Below, one piece after another: positions 52,868 to 61,013 of a stretch of DNA of 64,000 nt. The DNA lies in assembly GCF_011297335.1 (NCBI RefSeq), contig NZ_JAAOTJ010000006.1, forward strand, positions 1 to 64,000, read 5' to 3'. The notes below the pieces were generated by a model that was given only the letters and a program-made list of their open reading frames with translations, did not search any database and was not told the DNA's origin. The stretch is from Catellatospora methionotrophica. Its GTDB lineage: Bacteria > Actinomycetota > Actinomycetes > Mycobacteriales > Micromonosporaceae. Every line of letters begins with the position of its first letter. Position 1 is the first letter of the stretch. The position numbers and the translations under genes are program-made.

Positions 52868-54208
52868 TCACCAGTTGGTCGAGCCCGCGACCACCGGCCA
52901 CGGCTTCCACCACGGCTTGATCAGGTAGGCGACGCCACCCGAGCCGGAGGCCACCGTGCCGTTCGCGCGGTAGCGCTTGGTACGCAGCCAGATCTGCTCG
53001 AACTGCTCACGCGGGTAGATGTTGCGGACCGCGTCGTTGCTCGACGACGCCGGGTCGTTGATGATCACGTCGCCGTCGGCGGTGAAGCCGACGATGACGA
53101 ACAGGTGCCCGGACGTGCCGTAGCCCGCCCCGTCCAGCTCCGTGGACAGGAACGACTGGCTGGTGATCACCGGGATGCCGGCCTTGATGAAGCGCTCCGC
53201 CTCGTCGAGGGAGTGCAGGCGGGTCACCTTGGCGTCCAGGCCCGGGAACGACGCGGCGTACGCCGTGTTGAAGGGCCAGTTGCCCGCGCCCTCGTAGGCG
53301 TAGTCGTAGGTCATCCGGGCCGCGTGGTCGACCTGCGGGTCGGCGTAGGACGGGTCGACCCAGGAGGTGTCCTGCGCCGACGGGCCCCGGCCGTAGTACT
53401 CGACGACCATCGAGGTCGACGTCGGCGAGCACCAGGCCTCGCCGCCGCCGTCGTACTCCGGGTACTCCCCGGTGTGGATGTTCTGCGAGAAGCGCGGCAC
53501 GGCCAGCTCGGTGCCCCAGGCGATGCCGCCCGCGCTCGGGGTGACGGTGAACCGGTCCGGCACGTTGGAGCTCATCGCGCCGAGCATCCACACCCGCGGC
53601 GAGCGCCACTGGCCCGGTGCCCGGTACAGGGTCAGGCGCAGCTGGTAGGCGTGCAGCAGCACGCCGTTGTCGGCGTCGTCGATGGAGAAGGTGTCGGTCC
53701 AGATCGTCGACCAGGGGTCACCCTGGCCGTCGACGGTGGTGCGCTTGATGTCGCCGTCGCCGGACGCCCAGCGGCCCATGGTGTACCAGGGCGTCTGCCC
53801 GCCGGTGTTGTAGGTGCCCTGCATCTCGACCTGGATCCAGGTGCCCGCCGGGGTGTCGGCGTTCCACGAGGCGACCAGTTCGGTGGCGTCGAAGCCGACC
53901 TCGGTCACCGGCGAGGTCCAGGTGGAGTAGTTCCAGCTCTTGGTGACGCCGGTGTACGGATCGGCGTAGTCGGCCGTGCCGGCCGGCAGCAGCATGGTGA
54001 TCCCGGTGCGCACGCCGGGGATGGCCAGGGTGCCCTGGTGGGTGCCCTGGCGCCAGTCGGCGTAACGGGACCACTCCTGGAAGGTGACCTGCTCGTCGTG
54101 CGTGGGCGGCGCGGCCGCGGCGGGCGCGCCGGCGGCGGCGGACAGCGCCGCGAGGCTGAGCGCGGTGAGGCCGGCGACGACGGCCGCCCGCAGGCGTGAT
54201 CTGGCCAT
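52868..54208 (-). CDS. secreted C39-like (papain-fold) peptidase family protein
   Basis: 446 residues. A Tat-less signal peptide runs to about residue 35. Residues about 40-220 form a beta-rich domain with many Trp residues (TTWTSPVTEVGF, TWIQVEMQG). The C-terminal peptidase C39-like domain (about 235-430) has the nucleophile Cys in GGEAWCSPTSTSMV and the His in SGHLFVIVGFTADGDVIINDPA, whose Asn/Asp completes the triad. It would cleave proteins or peptidoglycan peptides outside the cell; no ABC transporter is attached, unlike bacteriocin C39 proteases. An ATG 30 bp further upstream would put a longer, less typical tail before the signal peptide. Confidence 0.82.
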   Translation of the reverse strand: MARSRLRAAVVAGLTALSLAALSAAAGAPAAAAPPTHDEQVTFQEWSRYADWRQGTHQGTLAIPGVRTGITMLLPAGTADYADPYTGVTKSWNYSTWTSPVTEVGFDATELVASWNADTPAGTWIQVEMQGTYNTGGQTPWYTMGRWASGDGDIKRTTVDGQGDPWSTIWTDTFSIDDADNGVLLHAYQLRLTLYRAPGQWRSPRVWMLGAMSSNVPDRFTVTPSAGGIAWGTELAVPRFSQNIHTGEYPEYDGGGEAWCSPTSTSMVVEYYGRGPSAQDTSWVDPSYADPQVDHAARMTYDYAYEGAGNWPFNTAYAASFPGLDAKVTRLHSLDEAERFIKAGIPVITSQSFLSTELDGAGYGTSGHLFVIVGFTADGDVIINDPASSSNDAVRNIYPREQFEQIWLRTKRYRANGTVASGSGGVAYLIKPWWKPWPVVAGSTNW

Positions 54209-54327
54209 GGATACTCCGCGGAAGTGGGGGATGGACATTCACCCGCCACTATCGCCCTTGAAGTTAACTTTCGCCAGACCCTAGTTGTCCGAAGATTTCT
54301 TCATTCGGTACGCGGGGGCGGCCGCGA

Positions 54328-55050
54328 TCAGGCGGTCGCGTTGGCGACCGAGGGCTCCGGGGCCTCCTCCTGGGGCGCGCCCGTCCTCCGCCTGCGGCGG
54401 CGCAGCAGCCAGCTCACCGCGCCGACGAGGCTGGTGACCACGGCCGACCAGGTGCCCCAGTGGGTGAGCACCTGCCACGCGGTGAACGCCATCGTGCGGC
54501 GCACCTGCACCGTCAGCGCCACCTCGTGCGTGATGACGTGCCCGTTGCTCAAGGGCACCTCCAGGTATGCGGTGAGCAGCAGCTTGTCGGTCGGCTGCTT
54601 CGGATGCACCAGCCAGGTCCACAGCATCTGCACGTCGCTGCCGGTGGTGGCGTTGACCGACTCCGACGGCGTGATCTCCACGTCCTCGGCGTTGCCGCGC
54701 AGCGTCGCCTTGACCGTGGGACCGACCTCGACGGGCCCGGCCGCGGTCTTCCGGGTGCCCTCCAGCATCGCGTTGATCTTCTGGGTCAGCTTCTCGCCCT
54801 CGCCGACCGCCAGCCCGATCCGCTGCGTCTGCTCCACGTCGAGCGCCGCGGGCGCCTGCCAGTAGGCCTGCCGGGTGACCAGCTCCCGGGCCGCGTTGTC
54901 GACGTCCTTGAAAGCCCCCGAGCCGGGAGCCACCTGGCCGGGGGAGGGCATCTGGGTGGAGTCGTCGCCCGATCCGCTCGCGCAGGCGGCCAGTACGGCG
55001 ACGGCGGCGGCGGTGGCCACGGCCAGCAGCGCTCGCGTTCCGATGTGCAT
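54328..55050 (-). CDS. lipoprotein with C-terminal membrane helix
   Basis: 240 residues. The lipobox LAAC follows a hydrophobic run (Cys23 or so). The outer domain includes an amphipathic VEQTQRIGLAVGEGEKLTQKINAMLEG helix. The C-terminus has a hydrophobic helix (VVTSLVGAVSWLL) followed by RRRRRR. Tethered at both ends, it would form a loop outside the membrane. No family is recognised. It precedes the C39-like gene on the same strand by 119 bp, in which I see no gene. Confidence 0.65.
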   Translation of the reverse strand: MHIGTRALLAVATAAAVAVLAACASGSGDDSTQMPSPGQVAPGSGAFKDVDNAARELVTRQAYWQAPAALDVEQTQRIGLAVGEGEKLTQKINAMLEGTRKTAAGPVEVGPTVKATLRGNAEDVEITPSESVNATTGSDVQMLWTWLVHPKQPTDKLLLTAYLEVPLSNGHVITHEVALTVQVRRTMAFTAWQVLTHWGTWSAVVTSLVGAVSWLLRRRRRRTGAPQEEAPEPSVANATA

Positions 55051-55115
55051 GGTGAACGGCTCCTCCCCGAAGAATCCGTCACATCATGGCATCCGTCGAT
55101 AACGCCGAGGTCACC

Positions 55116-55859
55116 TCACGGCCGCTGCTCGCGCACTCTCGACCGCAACGCGTCGATGCTCTGCTCGGGCAGCCCGGCTCCGGTCAGGTATGCCCGCACC
55201 GAGCCGTGCCGCTCGCGCAACTGCGCCAGGAAGGTGCGCATCACCTCGGCGGGCGTGCTGGCCAGGTACGGCTCCAGCGGGCCCTTGTCCGGCCGGTGCT
55301 GCCGCTGCCAGGCGAGGTAGCGCTCCATACCCTGCTCGGTCAGCTCGTAGTCGGCGGCGATGTCCGCATCGGACACCCCCGCCAGCTCCAGCACCAGGGC
55401 GATCACCACGCCGGTGCGGTCCCGGCCGCCCCAGCAGTGCACGACCACCGGCCCCTCGGCGGCTGCGATCAGCGCGATCGCCCGCGCGATGTCGGCCGCC
55501 GCGTGCTCGGCGGTCTCGTGGTAGCGCGCCAGCAGGAACGCCACCACGCCCGCCTCGGCGGAGTAGTCCTCGGCCCGCCACACCGGGTTGTTCAGCGGCA
55601 CGTTGTGCCAGTCCTCGCAGCACCAGGCGGGGGCCCGCCCGAAGCGCTCCAGCTCCACCGGATGCCGCAGGTCGATCACGGTACGCACCCCGAACCGCGC
55701 GAACCGCTCCCGGTCGGCCTCGCCCAGCGCGGTCAGCGTGTCTGACCGGAACAGCACCCCCCGGCGCACCTCGCCCCCGTCGGTGGTGGCCAGCCCGCCC
55801 ACGTCCCGGAAGTTGAACAGCGGACTGTCGAAGTCCACCAGCCGCGACCGCTCGCTCAT
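55116..55859 (-). CDS. tyrosine-phosphatase-family protein (paralogue 2)
   Basis: 247 residues. The P-loop is HCWGGRDRTGVV, the active Cys being followed by the arginine of CX5R. The N-terminal NFRDVGGLATTDGGEVRRGVLFRSDTL matches Y_phosphatase3 (PTP-LMW-like) members such as mycobacterial PtpB, which act on phosphotyrosine or phosphoinositides. The start overlaps the stop of the first paralogue in ATGA. Both are similar in length and motif order, so they are a tandem duplication with coupled translation. Confidence 0.85.
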   Translation of the reverse strand: MSERSRLVDFDSPLFNFRDVGGLATTDGGEVRRGVLFRSDTLTALGEADRERFARFGVRTVIDLRHPVELERFGRAPAWCCEDWHNVPLNNPVWRAEDYSAEAGVVAFLLARYHETAEHAAADIARAIALIAAAEGPVVVHCWGGRDRTGVVIALVLELAGVSDADIAADYELTEQGMERYLAWQRQHRPDKGPLEPYLASTPAEVMRTFLAQLRERHGSVRAYLTGAGLPEQSIDALRSRVREQRP

Positions 55860-56605
55860 GCTTCCAGCAGCCGATCGCGCAGCCGGGCCACCCGGTCGCG
55901 GTGCAGGCCCGCACTTACCAGGTACTCGGTCACCGAGCCGTGGTGGCGGCGCAGCCCCTGCAGGGTCATCAGCATCGCCTCAGCCGGGGTGTACGTGAAG
56001 AACGGCGGCGTGGCGACGTCGTTCTCGTTCGGGAAGGCCGTACGCACCCACTGGCTGAACATCGGGGCGCTGCGCTCGGTCAGCGCGTAGTCGTAGGCGA
56101 TCTGCTCGTCGGGCACGCCCAGCAGGTCCAGGGTCAGCGCCACGATCAGGCCGGTGCGGTCCTTGCCCGCCACGCAGTGCACCACGGTCGGGCCGTGGTC
56201 GTCGTCGGTGAGCATGCCGATCACCCGCGCGATGTCGGCCCTGCCGTGATACGCCAGCTCCAGGTAGCGTTCCGCCAGCCAGCGCGGGACACCGATCTCC
56301 GCGGTGTAGGTGGAGTGGTCCCAGAGCGGATGTTCGAGGTGGTTGTGCCGCCACACCACCCGCGTCCACTCCGGCACCCGGCCCATCGAGGCGACCTCGG
56401 CGGGCCGGCGCAGGTCGATCACGGTGCGGATGCCGAGCGCCGTGAACGCGTCGCGGTCCTCGGCGCCCAGCCTGCTGAGCGTGTCGGACCGGTACACCGT
56501 GCGCCGGCGTACGGTGCGGCCGTCGACGGTGGTCAGGCCGCCGAGGTCACGGAAGTTGAAGACGGCGGCGAAGGCGATGCTGCGCTCAACGGGCGTGGTG
56601 GTCAC
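55856..56605 (-). CDS. tyrosine-phosphatase-family protein (paralogue 1)
   Basis: 249 residues with P-loop HCVAGKDRTGLI and N-terminal FNFRDLGGLTTVDGRTVRRRTVYRSDTL. It aligns along its length with the next gene, differing in the residues after the Cys (VAGK against WGGR), which may change substrate choice. A TACGGT hexamer 6 nt before the GTG supports this start; a longer frame to 56656 has no such signal. It is the first gene of the pair. Confidence 0.85.
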   Translation of the reverse strand: MTTTPVERSIAFAAVFNFRDLGGLTTVDGRTVRRRTVYRSDTLSRLGAEDRDAFTALGIRTVIDLRRPAEVASMGRVPEWTRVVWRHNHLEHPLWDHSTYTAEIGVPRWLAERYLELAYHGRADIARVIGMLTDDDHGPTVVHCVAGKDRTGLIVALTLDLLGVPDEQIAYDYALTERSAPMFSQWVRTAFPNENDVATPPFFTYTPAEAMLMTLQGLRRHHGSVTEYLVSAGLHRDRVARLRDRLLEA

Positions 56606-56669
56606 CCCGATACCGTAATCAAGGTCACGCGGCGCGGTGTAGCGCGACCGCATCACATCCTCGATCGGG

Positions 56670-57458
56670 TCAGCCGAGTTGAACCGAACGTTTGGCCAGG
56701 CCCATCCAGAAGCCGTCGATGACCGTACGCTGCGAGGACAGGTCCGCCTCGCCCGCGCCCAGAGTGACGAACAGCGGCGCGAAGTGCTCGGTGCGCGGGT
56801 GCGCCATCACGCCGGACGGCGCCTTGTGCAGGAAGTCGAGCAGCCCGTCGATGTCGCCGCCGTCCAGCGCCTGCCTGCCCCAGTCGTCGAACTCCGCCGA
56901 CCAGCCCTGCACCGGCGCGTCGAAGCCCAGGTGCAGGTACGGCATCGCGGCCCGCAGGTTGTGCGTGAAGAAACCGCTGCCGACGATGAGCACGCCCTCG
57001 TCGCGCAGCGGCGCGAGCTTGCGGCCGATCTCCATCAGCCGCCGCGGGTCGAGCGTGGGCATGGAGATCTGCAGCACCGGCACGTCGGCCTCGGGGAACA
57101 TCTCGACCAGCGGCACGTACGCGCCGTGGTCCAGCCCCCGGTCAGGCACGTCGGCCACCGGCGTGTCCGGCCCGCGCAGCAGCGCGCGCACCTTCGCGGC
57201 CAGCTCGGGAGCGCCCGGGGCCGGGTACTTCACCTCGTAGTAATGCTGCGCGAAGCCGCCGAAGTCGTAGTAGAGCGGCACGGTGCTGGTGGCGCCGATG
57301 GCCAGCGGGGCGTTCTCCCAGTGCGCGGAGACGACCAGGATCGCGGTCGGCCGGGGCAGGTCACCGGACCAGTCCGCCAGTTGCCGGGTCCACAGCGGGT
57401 CGTCGGCCAGCGGCGGCGCGCCGTGACTGAGGTAGAGCGTAGGCATGCGAGTGCTCAT
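56670..57458 (-). CDS. LigB-family (4,5-DOPA dioxygenase-like) extradiol dioxygenase
   Basis: 262 residues. Conserved pieces include YLSHGAPPLADDPLW, VVSAHWENAPLAIG, LDHGAYVPLVEMFPEADVPV and VGSGFFTHNLRA. The His residues of the first three and the late TEHFAPLFVTLGAG are the expected iron ligands. YgiD-type members cleave catechols such as DOPA; the substrate here is unknown. The ATG start is standard. It is the most upstream minus-strand gene, divergent from cimA across 486 bp. Confidence 0.88.
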   Translation of the reverse strand: MSTRMPTLYLSHGAPPLADDPLWTRQLADWSGDLPRPTAILVVSAHWENAPLAIGATSTVPLYYDFGGFAQHYYEVKYPAPGAPELAAKVRALLRGPDTPVADVPDRGLDHGAYVPLVEMFPEADVPVLQISMPTLDPRRLMEIGRKLAPLRDEGVLIVGSGFFTHNLRAAMPYLHLGFDAPVQGWSAEFDDWGRQALDGGDIDGLLDFLHKAPSGVMAHPRTEHFAPLFVTLGAGEADLSSQRTVIDGFWMGLAKRSVQLG

Positions 57459-57573
57459 CCCCCGAGATTACTTGACCATTCAACTAAATGTCGAGTGGCC
57501 GCAGTCACCGCCCAGCACGCGCCGCCGGCCTCCCCCGCCCCGCCCCGCCCCGCGCCGCCCGCCTCTGCCCTGC

Positions 57574-57636
57574 CGCAACTCTTAAAGAGTCGCGGCGTCG
57601 ACGGCGATCGGAAGGCGCGACTCTTTAAGAGTTGCG
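57574..57636. repeat. perfect 21-bp-arm palindrome (family 5, single copy)
   Basis: CGCAACTCTTAAAGAGTCGCG and its exact complement are separated by 21 nt. Each arm itself contains a shorter dyad (ACTCTTAAAGAGT), so cruciform or nested hairpins are possible. It lies between divergent genes, where terminators are not needed. Confidence 0.8.
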
Positions 57637-57770
57637 ACAGGGGTGGGGGGTCTTGGGCTCGTCCCGTCGCGCAGGTCATCGGCGTGATTGGGGGGTTTGG
57701 GGGCGACACGGCTTCCCGGCATGCGGGAGCTTGCTGGTCTGGGGGCTGCGAAAGTGGGACGCTACCCAAC

Positions 57771-57803
57771 GTGATCCGCCTCGTACTGATTATTGGCACC
57801 TAG
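57771..57803 (+). CDS. cimA leader peptide, rich in branched-chain residues
   Basis: A GTG opens a 10-residue peptide, MIRLVLIIGT, with six Ile, Leu or Val in ten residues, then TAG. Isoleucine codons occur next to each other (ATT ATT). It lies 45 bp before a terminator hairpin and 142 bp before the citramalate synthase. This is the arrangement of amino-acid-controlled transcription attenuation: ribosome stalling at Ile codons would prevent terminator formation. Other evidence, such as an antiterminator, was not resolved. Confidence 0.8.
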   Translation: MIRLVLIIGT

Positions 57804-57847
57804 CGCGCCGGCCGCACCTGGGCAACCAGGCCCCTCGCCGACGCGCA

Positions 57848-57880
57848 GACCTCCCGCGACCGCGGGGGGTCTTTTGTTTT
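57848..57880 (+). promoter_or_regulatory. attenuator terminator of cimA
   Basis: GACCTCCCGCG and CGCGGGGGGTC form a GC-rich stem followed by TTTTGTTTT, a classical intrinsic terminator inside the leader of cimA. It is the only strong U-tract terminator directly before a start codon in the window. Confidence 0.85.
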
Positions 57881-57944
57881 GCACCACTTCCCGGTTCTCA
57901 CGTCGGCGCCCGCCAGGCGGACGCCACACAGGAGGTCACACGAC

Positions 57945-59540
57945 ATGCAGATCTTCGACACCACGCTGCGCGACGGAGCCCAGCGCGAGGGCATCACCTA
58001 CTCGGTAGCCGACAAACTCGCGGTGGCACGCCTGCTCGATCAGTTCGGGGTCGGGTTCATCGAGGGCGGGTGGCCTGGTGCGGTGCCCAAGGACACCGAG
58101 TTCTTCGAACGGGCGCGCACCGAGCTGGAGTTGCAGAACGCGGTGCTGGTCGCGTTCGGCTCGACCCGCAAGGCGGGCGTCGCGGCGGCCGACGACGCGC
58201 AGCTCGCGGGGCTGCTCGCCGCGCAGACACCGGCGGTCTGCCTGGTCGCCAAGTCCGACGTACGCCATGTCGAGCGCGCGCTGCGCACCACCCGCGAGGA
58301 GAACCTCGCCATGGTGGCCGACAGCGTGACCCACCTGCGCGGTCACGGCCGCCGGGTGTTCGTCGACTGCGAGCACTTCTTCGACGGCTTCCGCTTCGAC
58401 CCGGAGTACACCGCCGCGGTGGTGCGGGCGGCGCTGGACGCGGGCGCGGAGCGGGTGGTGCTCTGCGACACCAACGGCGGCATGCTGCCCTCGCAGATCA
58501 GCAAGGCCATCGCCGACCTCGTCGCGCGGCTGGGCGTCTCGCCGGAGCTGTTCGGCATGCACGCGCAGAACGACACCGCGTGCGCCGTCGCCAACACGAT
58601 CGCCGCGGTCGAGGCGGGCGTACGCCACGTGCAGGGCACCGCGAACGGCTACGGGGAGCGCCCCGGCAACGCCGACATCTTCGCCATCGTGGCGAACCTG
58701 CAGCTCAAGCTCGGTATGACCGTCCTACCGGACGGCTGCCTGGAACAGATGGCGCACGTGTCGCACGCCATCGCCGAGATCGCCAACATCGCACCCGACT
58801 CCCACCAGGCATACGTCGGGTCCGCAGCGTTCGCCCACAAGGCGGGTCTGCACGCGAGCGCGATCAAAGTCGACCCGGCCCTCTACAACCACGTGGACCC
58901 GGCCGTGGTCGGCAACGACATGACGATCCTCGTCACCGAGATGGCCGGCCGGGCCAGCATCGAGCTCAAGAGTCGCGAGCTCGGCCTGGACCTGGCCGGC
59001 CAGCCGGACACCCTGTCGAAGGTGACGCACCGGGTGAAGGAGCTGGAGGCGGCGGGCTGGTCCTTCGAGGCCGCCGACGCGTCCTTCGAGCTGCTGGTGC
59101 GCCAGTCCCTGGGTGAGCAGACGACCCCGTTCACGCTGGAGTCGTACCGGGTGATCGTCGAGCACCGCGAGGACGGCGCGGTGGTCAGCGAGGCGACCGT
59201 GAAGCTGCGGGTGCGGGGCGAGCGCGTCATCGCCACCGCGGAGGGCAACGGCCCGGTGAACGCCCTGGACCAGGCGCTGCGCCAGGCGCTGGAGCGGCAC
59301 TTCCCGCAGCTGACCGGGCTGGAGCTGGCCGACTACAAGGTGCGCATCCTGGCGGGCTCGCACGGCACCGAGGCGGTCACGCGGGTGCTGGTGGAGACGG
59401 TGGACACCGACGGGCGTGACTGGACCACGGTCGGCGTGCACGAGAACGTGGTGGAGGCGAGCTGGCGGGCCCTGGTCGACGCGCTGGCGTACGGCGTCGC
59501 GGCCGCGGGCGGGGACCGCAAGGCGCGTTCGCGGCGCTGA
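57945..59540 (+). CDS. cimA: citramalate synthase
   Basis: 531 residues. The DRE-TIM barrel (about 1-280) begins QIFDTTLRDGAQREGITYS, which holds the metal-binding Asp. The HAQNDTACAVAN and GTANGYGERPGNADI motifs follow. The region AFAHKAGLHASAIKVDPALYNHVDP is typical of the CimA branch rather than LeuA. A C-terminal regulatory LeuA-dimer domain (about 415-525) binds the end product. It condenses pyruvate and acetyl-CoA to citramalate, starting isoleucine synthesis without threonine. The ATG follows GGAGG. The Ile/Leu/Val leader and attenuator upstream agree with end-product control. Confidence 0.92.
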   Translation: MQIFDTTLRDGAQREGITYSVADKLAVARLLDQFGVGFIEGGWPGAVPKDTEFFERARTELELQNAVLVAFGSTRKAGVAAADDAQLAGLLAAQTPAVCLVAKSDVRHVERALRTTREENLAMVADSVTHLRGHGRRVFVDCEHFFDGFRFDPEYTAAVVRAALDAGAERVVLCDTNGGMLPSQISKAIADLVARLGVSPELFGMHAQNDTACAVANTIAAVEAGVRHVQGTANGYGERPGNADIFAIVANLQLKLGMTVLPDGCLEQMAHVSHAIAEIANIAPDSHQAYVGSAAFAHKAGLHASAIKVDPALYNHVDPAVVGNDMTILVTEMAGRASIELKSRELGLDLAGQPDTLSKVTHRVKELEAAGWSFEAADASFELLVRQSLGEQTTPFTLESYRVIVEHREDGAVVSEATVKLRVRGERVIATAEGNGPVNALDQALRQALERHFPQLTGLELADYKVRILAGSHGTEAVTRVLVETVDTDGRDWTTVGVHENVVEASWRALVDALAYGVAAAGGDRKARSRR

Positions 59541-59637
59541 CCTGGGGGTTGGCCGGATTCGTGAAAGGATACTACGCAGTAATTGCAAGATATGTAAACT
59601 CTTGACATTGATGAGCGTGGTTGGCACAGTGCCTCGC

Positions 59638-60387
59638 ATGTCTCGACGTTTCCCCCGCAACGCCCTCGTCCGGGCGTTCACCGTGCTGGTGATGGCGGCC
59701 ATCGGATCGGTGGCCGCCATCACCGTCGGCGCGTCCCCCGCGTACGCCGACGGCTGCTACACCTGGGGCCGTTCCCTGTCCTCGGGCATGTCCGGAGAGG
59801 ACGTCCGCCAGTTGCAGATCCGCGTCGCGGGCTGGCCGGGCTACAACAACACCATCGGCATCGACGGCGTCTTCGGTGGCGAGACCCGTGACGCGGTCGT
59901 CCGCTTCCAGCAGGCGTACGGCCTCGGCGCGGACGGCATCGCCGGACCGCAGACCTTCAGCAAGATCTACGCGCTGCAGGACGACGACTGCACGCCGATC
60001 CACTTCAGCTACGCCGAGCTGAACAAGTGCAACACGACCTGGGCAGGCGGCGCGGTCTCGGCCGCCACGGCCAAGTCCAACGCGCTGCGCGCGATGTGGC
60101 GCCTGGAAGCGCTCCGGCACGCCCTCGGCGACCAGGCCCTGCGCGTCACCTCCGGCTTCCGCAGCACCGCCTGCAACAACTCCGCGGGCGGCGTCTCCGG
60201 CAGCCGCCACCTCTACGGCGACGGCGTCGACCTCGGCTCCGGCCCGGCCTCCCTGTGCACCATCGGCAAGCAGGCCCGCTACCACGGCTTCACCGGCATC
60301 CTCGGCCCCGGCTACCCCGACCACTCCGACCACATCCACACCGACGCCCGCAGCGGCATCCTCTGGTCCGCCTCGCAGTGCTTCTGA
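59638..60387 (+). CDS. secreted peptidoglycan-binding M15-type peptidase
   Basis: 249 residues. Signal peptide to about 35 (ending AYA). A PG_binding_1 domain (about 45-100) begins GMSGEDVRQLQIRVAGW and ends GADGIAGPQTFSKI. The M15 peptidase domain (about 130-249) has SGFRSTACN, the zinc motif SRHLYGDGVDLG and the late DHIHTD. It would cut cell-wall peptide stems (VanY/D,D-carboxypeptidase-like). TTGACA at 59602-59607 with CACAGT 17 bp later is a promoter candidate placing the start just before the ATG; the AT-rich block 59563-59600 lies upstream. Confidence 0.88.
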   Translation: MSRRFPRNALVRAFTVLVMAAIGSVAAITVGASPAYADGCYTWGRSLSSGMSGEDVRQLQIRVAGWPGYNNTIGIDGVFGGETRDAVVRFQQAYGLGADGIAGPQTFSKIYALQDDDCTPIHFSYAELNKCNTTWAGGAVSAATAKSNALRAMWRLEALRHALGDQALRVTSGFRSTACNNSAGGVSGSRHLYGDGVDLGSGPASLCTIGKQARYHGFTGILGPGYPDHSDHIHTDARSGILWSASQCF

Positions 60388-60392
60388 CCGGA

Positions 60393-60448
60393 CCGAAGGA
60401 AGGGCACCTTCTTATCGCCATGGCGATAAGAAGGTGCCCTTCCTTCGG
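60393..60448. repeat. intergenic palindrome, family 2 (perfect copy)
   Basis: 56 bp of perfect inverted repeat with no loop: CCGAAGGAAGGGCACCTTCT... meets its complement at 60420/60421. Inside each arm, AAGGAAGGGCACCTTCTT is itself nearly self-complementary. It begins 6 bp after the M15 gene stop. Other copies are at 18975 and 47540. Confidence 0.88.
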
Positions 60449-60528
60449 CTAGGGCGGCGGCGAGGGCGGCGGTAGGCTGCGCGGCACGCACCTCTGACGG
60501 CCCGGTCCGTCCGACCTGGAGGAACCCC

Positions 60529-60996
60529 GTGAGCGACAACCCCTACCGAGCACCGGCCCCGCCCGCGGCACCCGTCCCGGTGCAGCCCGCGGCATACGAC
60601 CCGGCCGTGCCCGCCGTCGCCGCCGGGTCCGATTCTTCGCCGAACGCCCCGGCGCAGGCCAGGCGGCCGGTCGAGGCCGGGTCGGTGTGGCGGGGCATCT
60701 TCACCATGCTCGGCGCGCACGCGCTGACCATGGTGGTGGGCCTGGTCGCGGGGGTGGTGTTCGGGCGGGAGAGTGACTACGGCCCGCTGGCGGACGGGGA
60801 CCAGGCCTACGTGTTCGTGGTCGTCGGCGTCTTCGCGCAGTTCATCCTGGGGATCGTCGCCCTGGTCACGGGCATCGGCGGCATCATCCGCAGGGACGGC
60901 GGCAAGGGCTCGGGCCTGCTCATCGGCTGGGTCGCGGGCATCCCGGCCAGCCTGATCGCCGGTATCGTCATCACGGCGTCACTGGCCAACATGTAG
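60529..60996 (+). CDS. small membrane protein with Pro/Ala-rich N-terminus
   Basis: 155 residues. A Pro/Ala-rich cytoplasmic stretch (about 1-50, SDNPYRAPAPPAAPVP) is followed by three membrane segments, the last two being FVVVGVFAQFILGIVALVTGIGGII and GLLIGWVAGIPASLIAGIVITASLA. The layout resembles DUF4190-type actinobacterial membrane proteins of unknown role. A GGAGG site precedes the GTG. It is convergent with the LD-carboxypeptidase gene. Confidence 0.65.
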   Translation: MSDNPYRAPAPPAAPVPVQPAAYDPAVPAVAAGSDSSPNAPAQARRPVEAGSVWRGIFTMLGAHALTMVVGLVAGVVFGRESDYGPLADGDQAYVFVVVGVFAQFILGIVALVTGIGGIIRRDGGKGSGLLIGWVAGIPASLIAGIVITASLANM

Positions 60997-61013
60997 CCAC
61001 CCGCGCGGACCGG

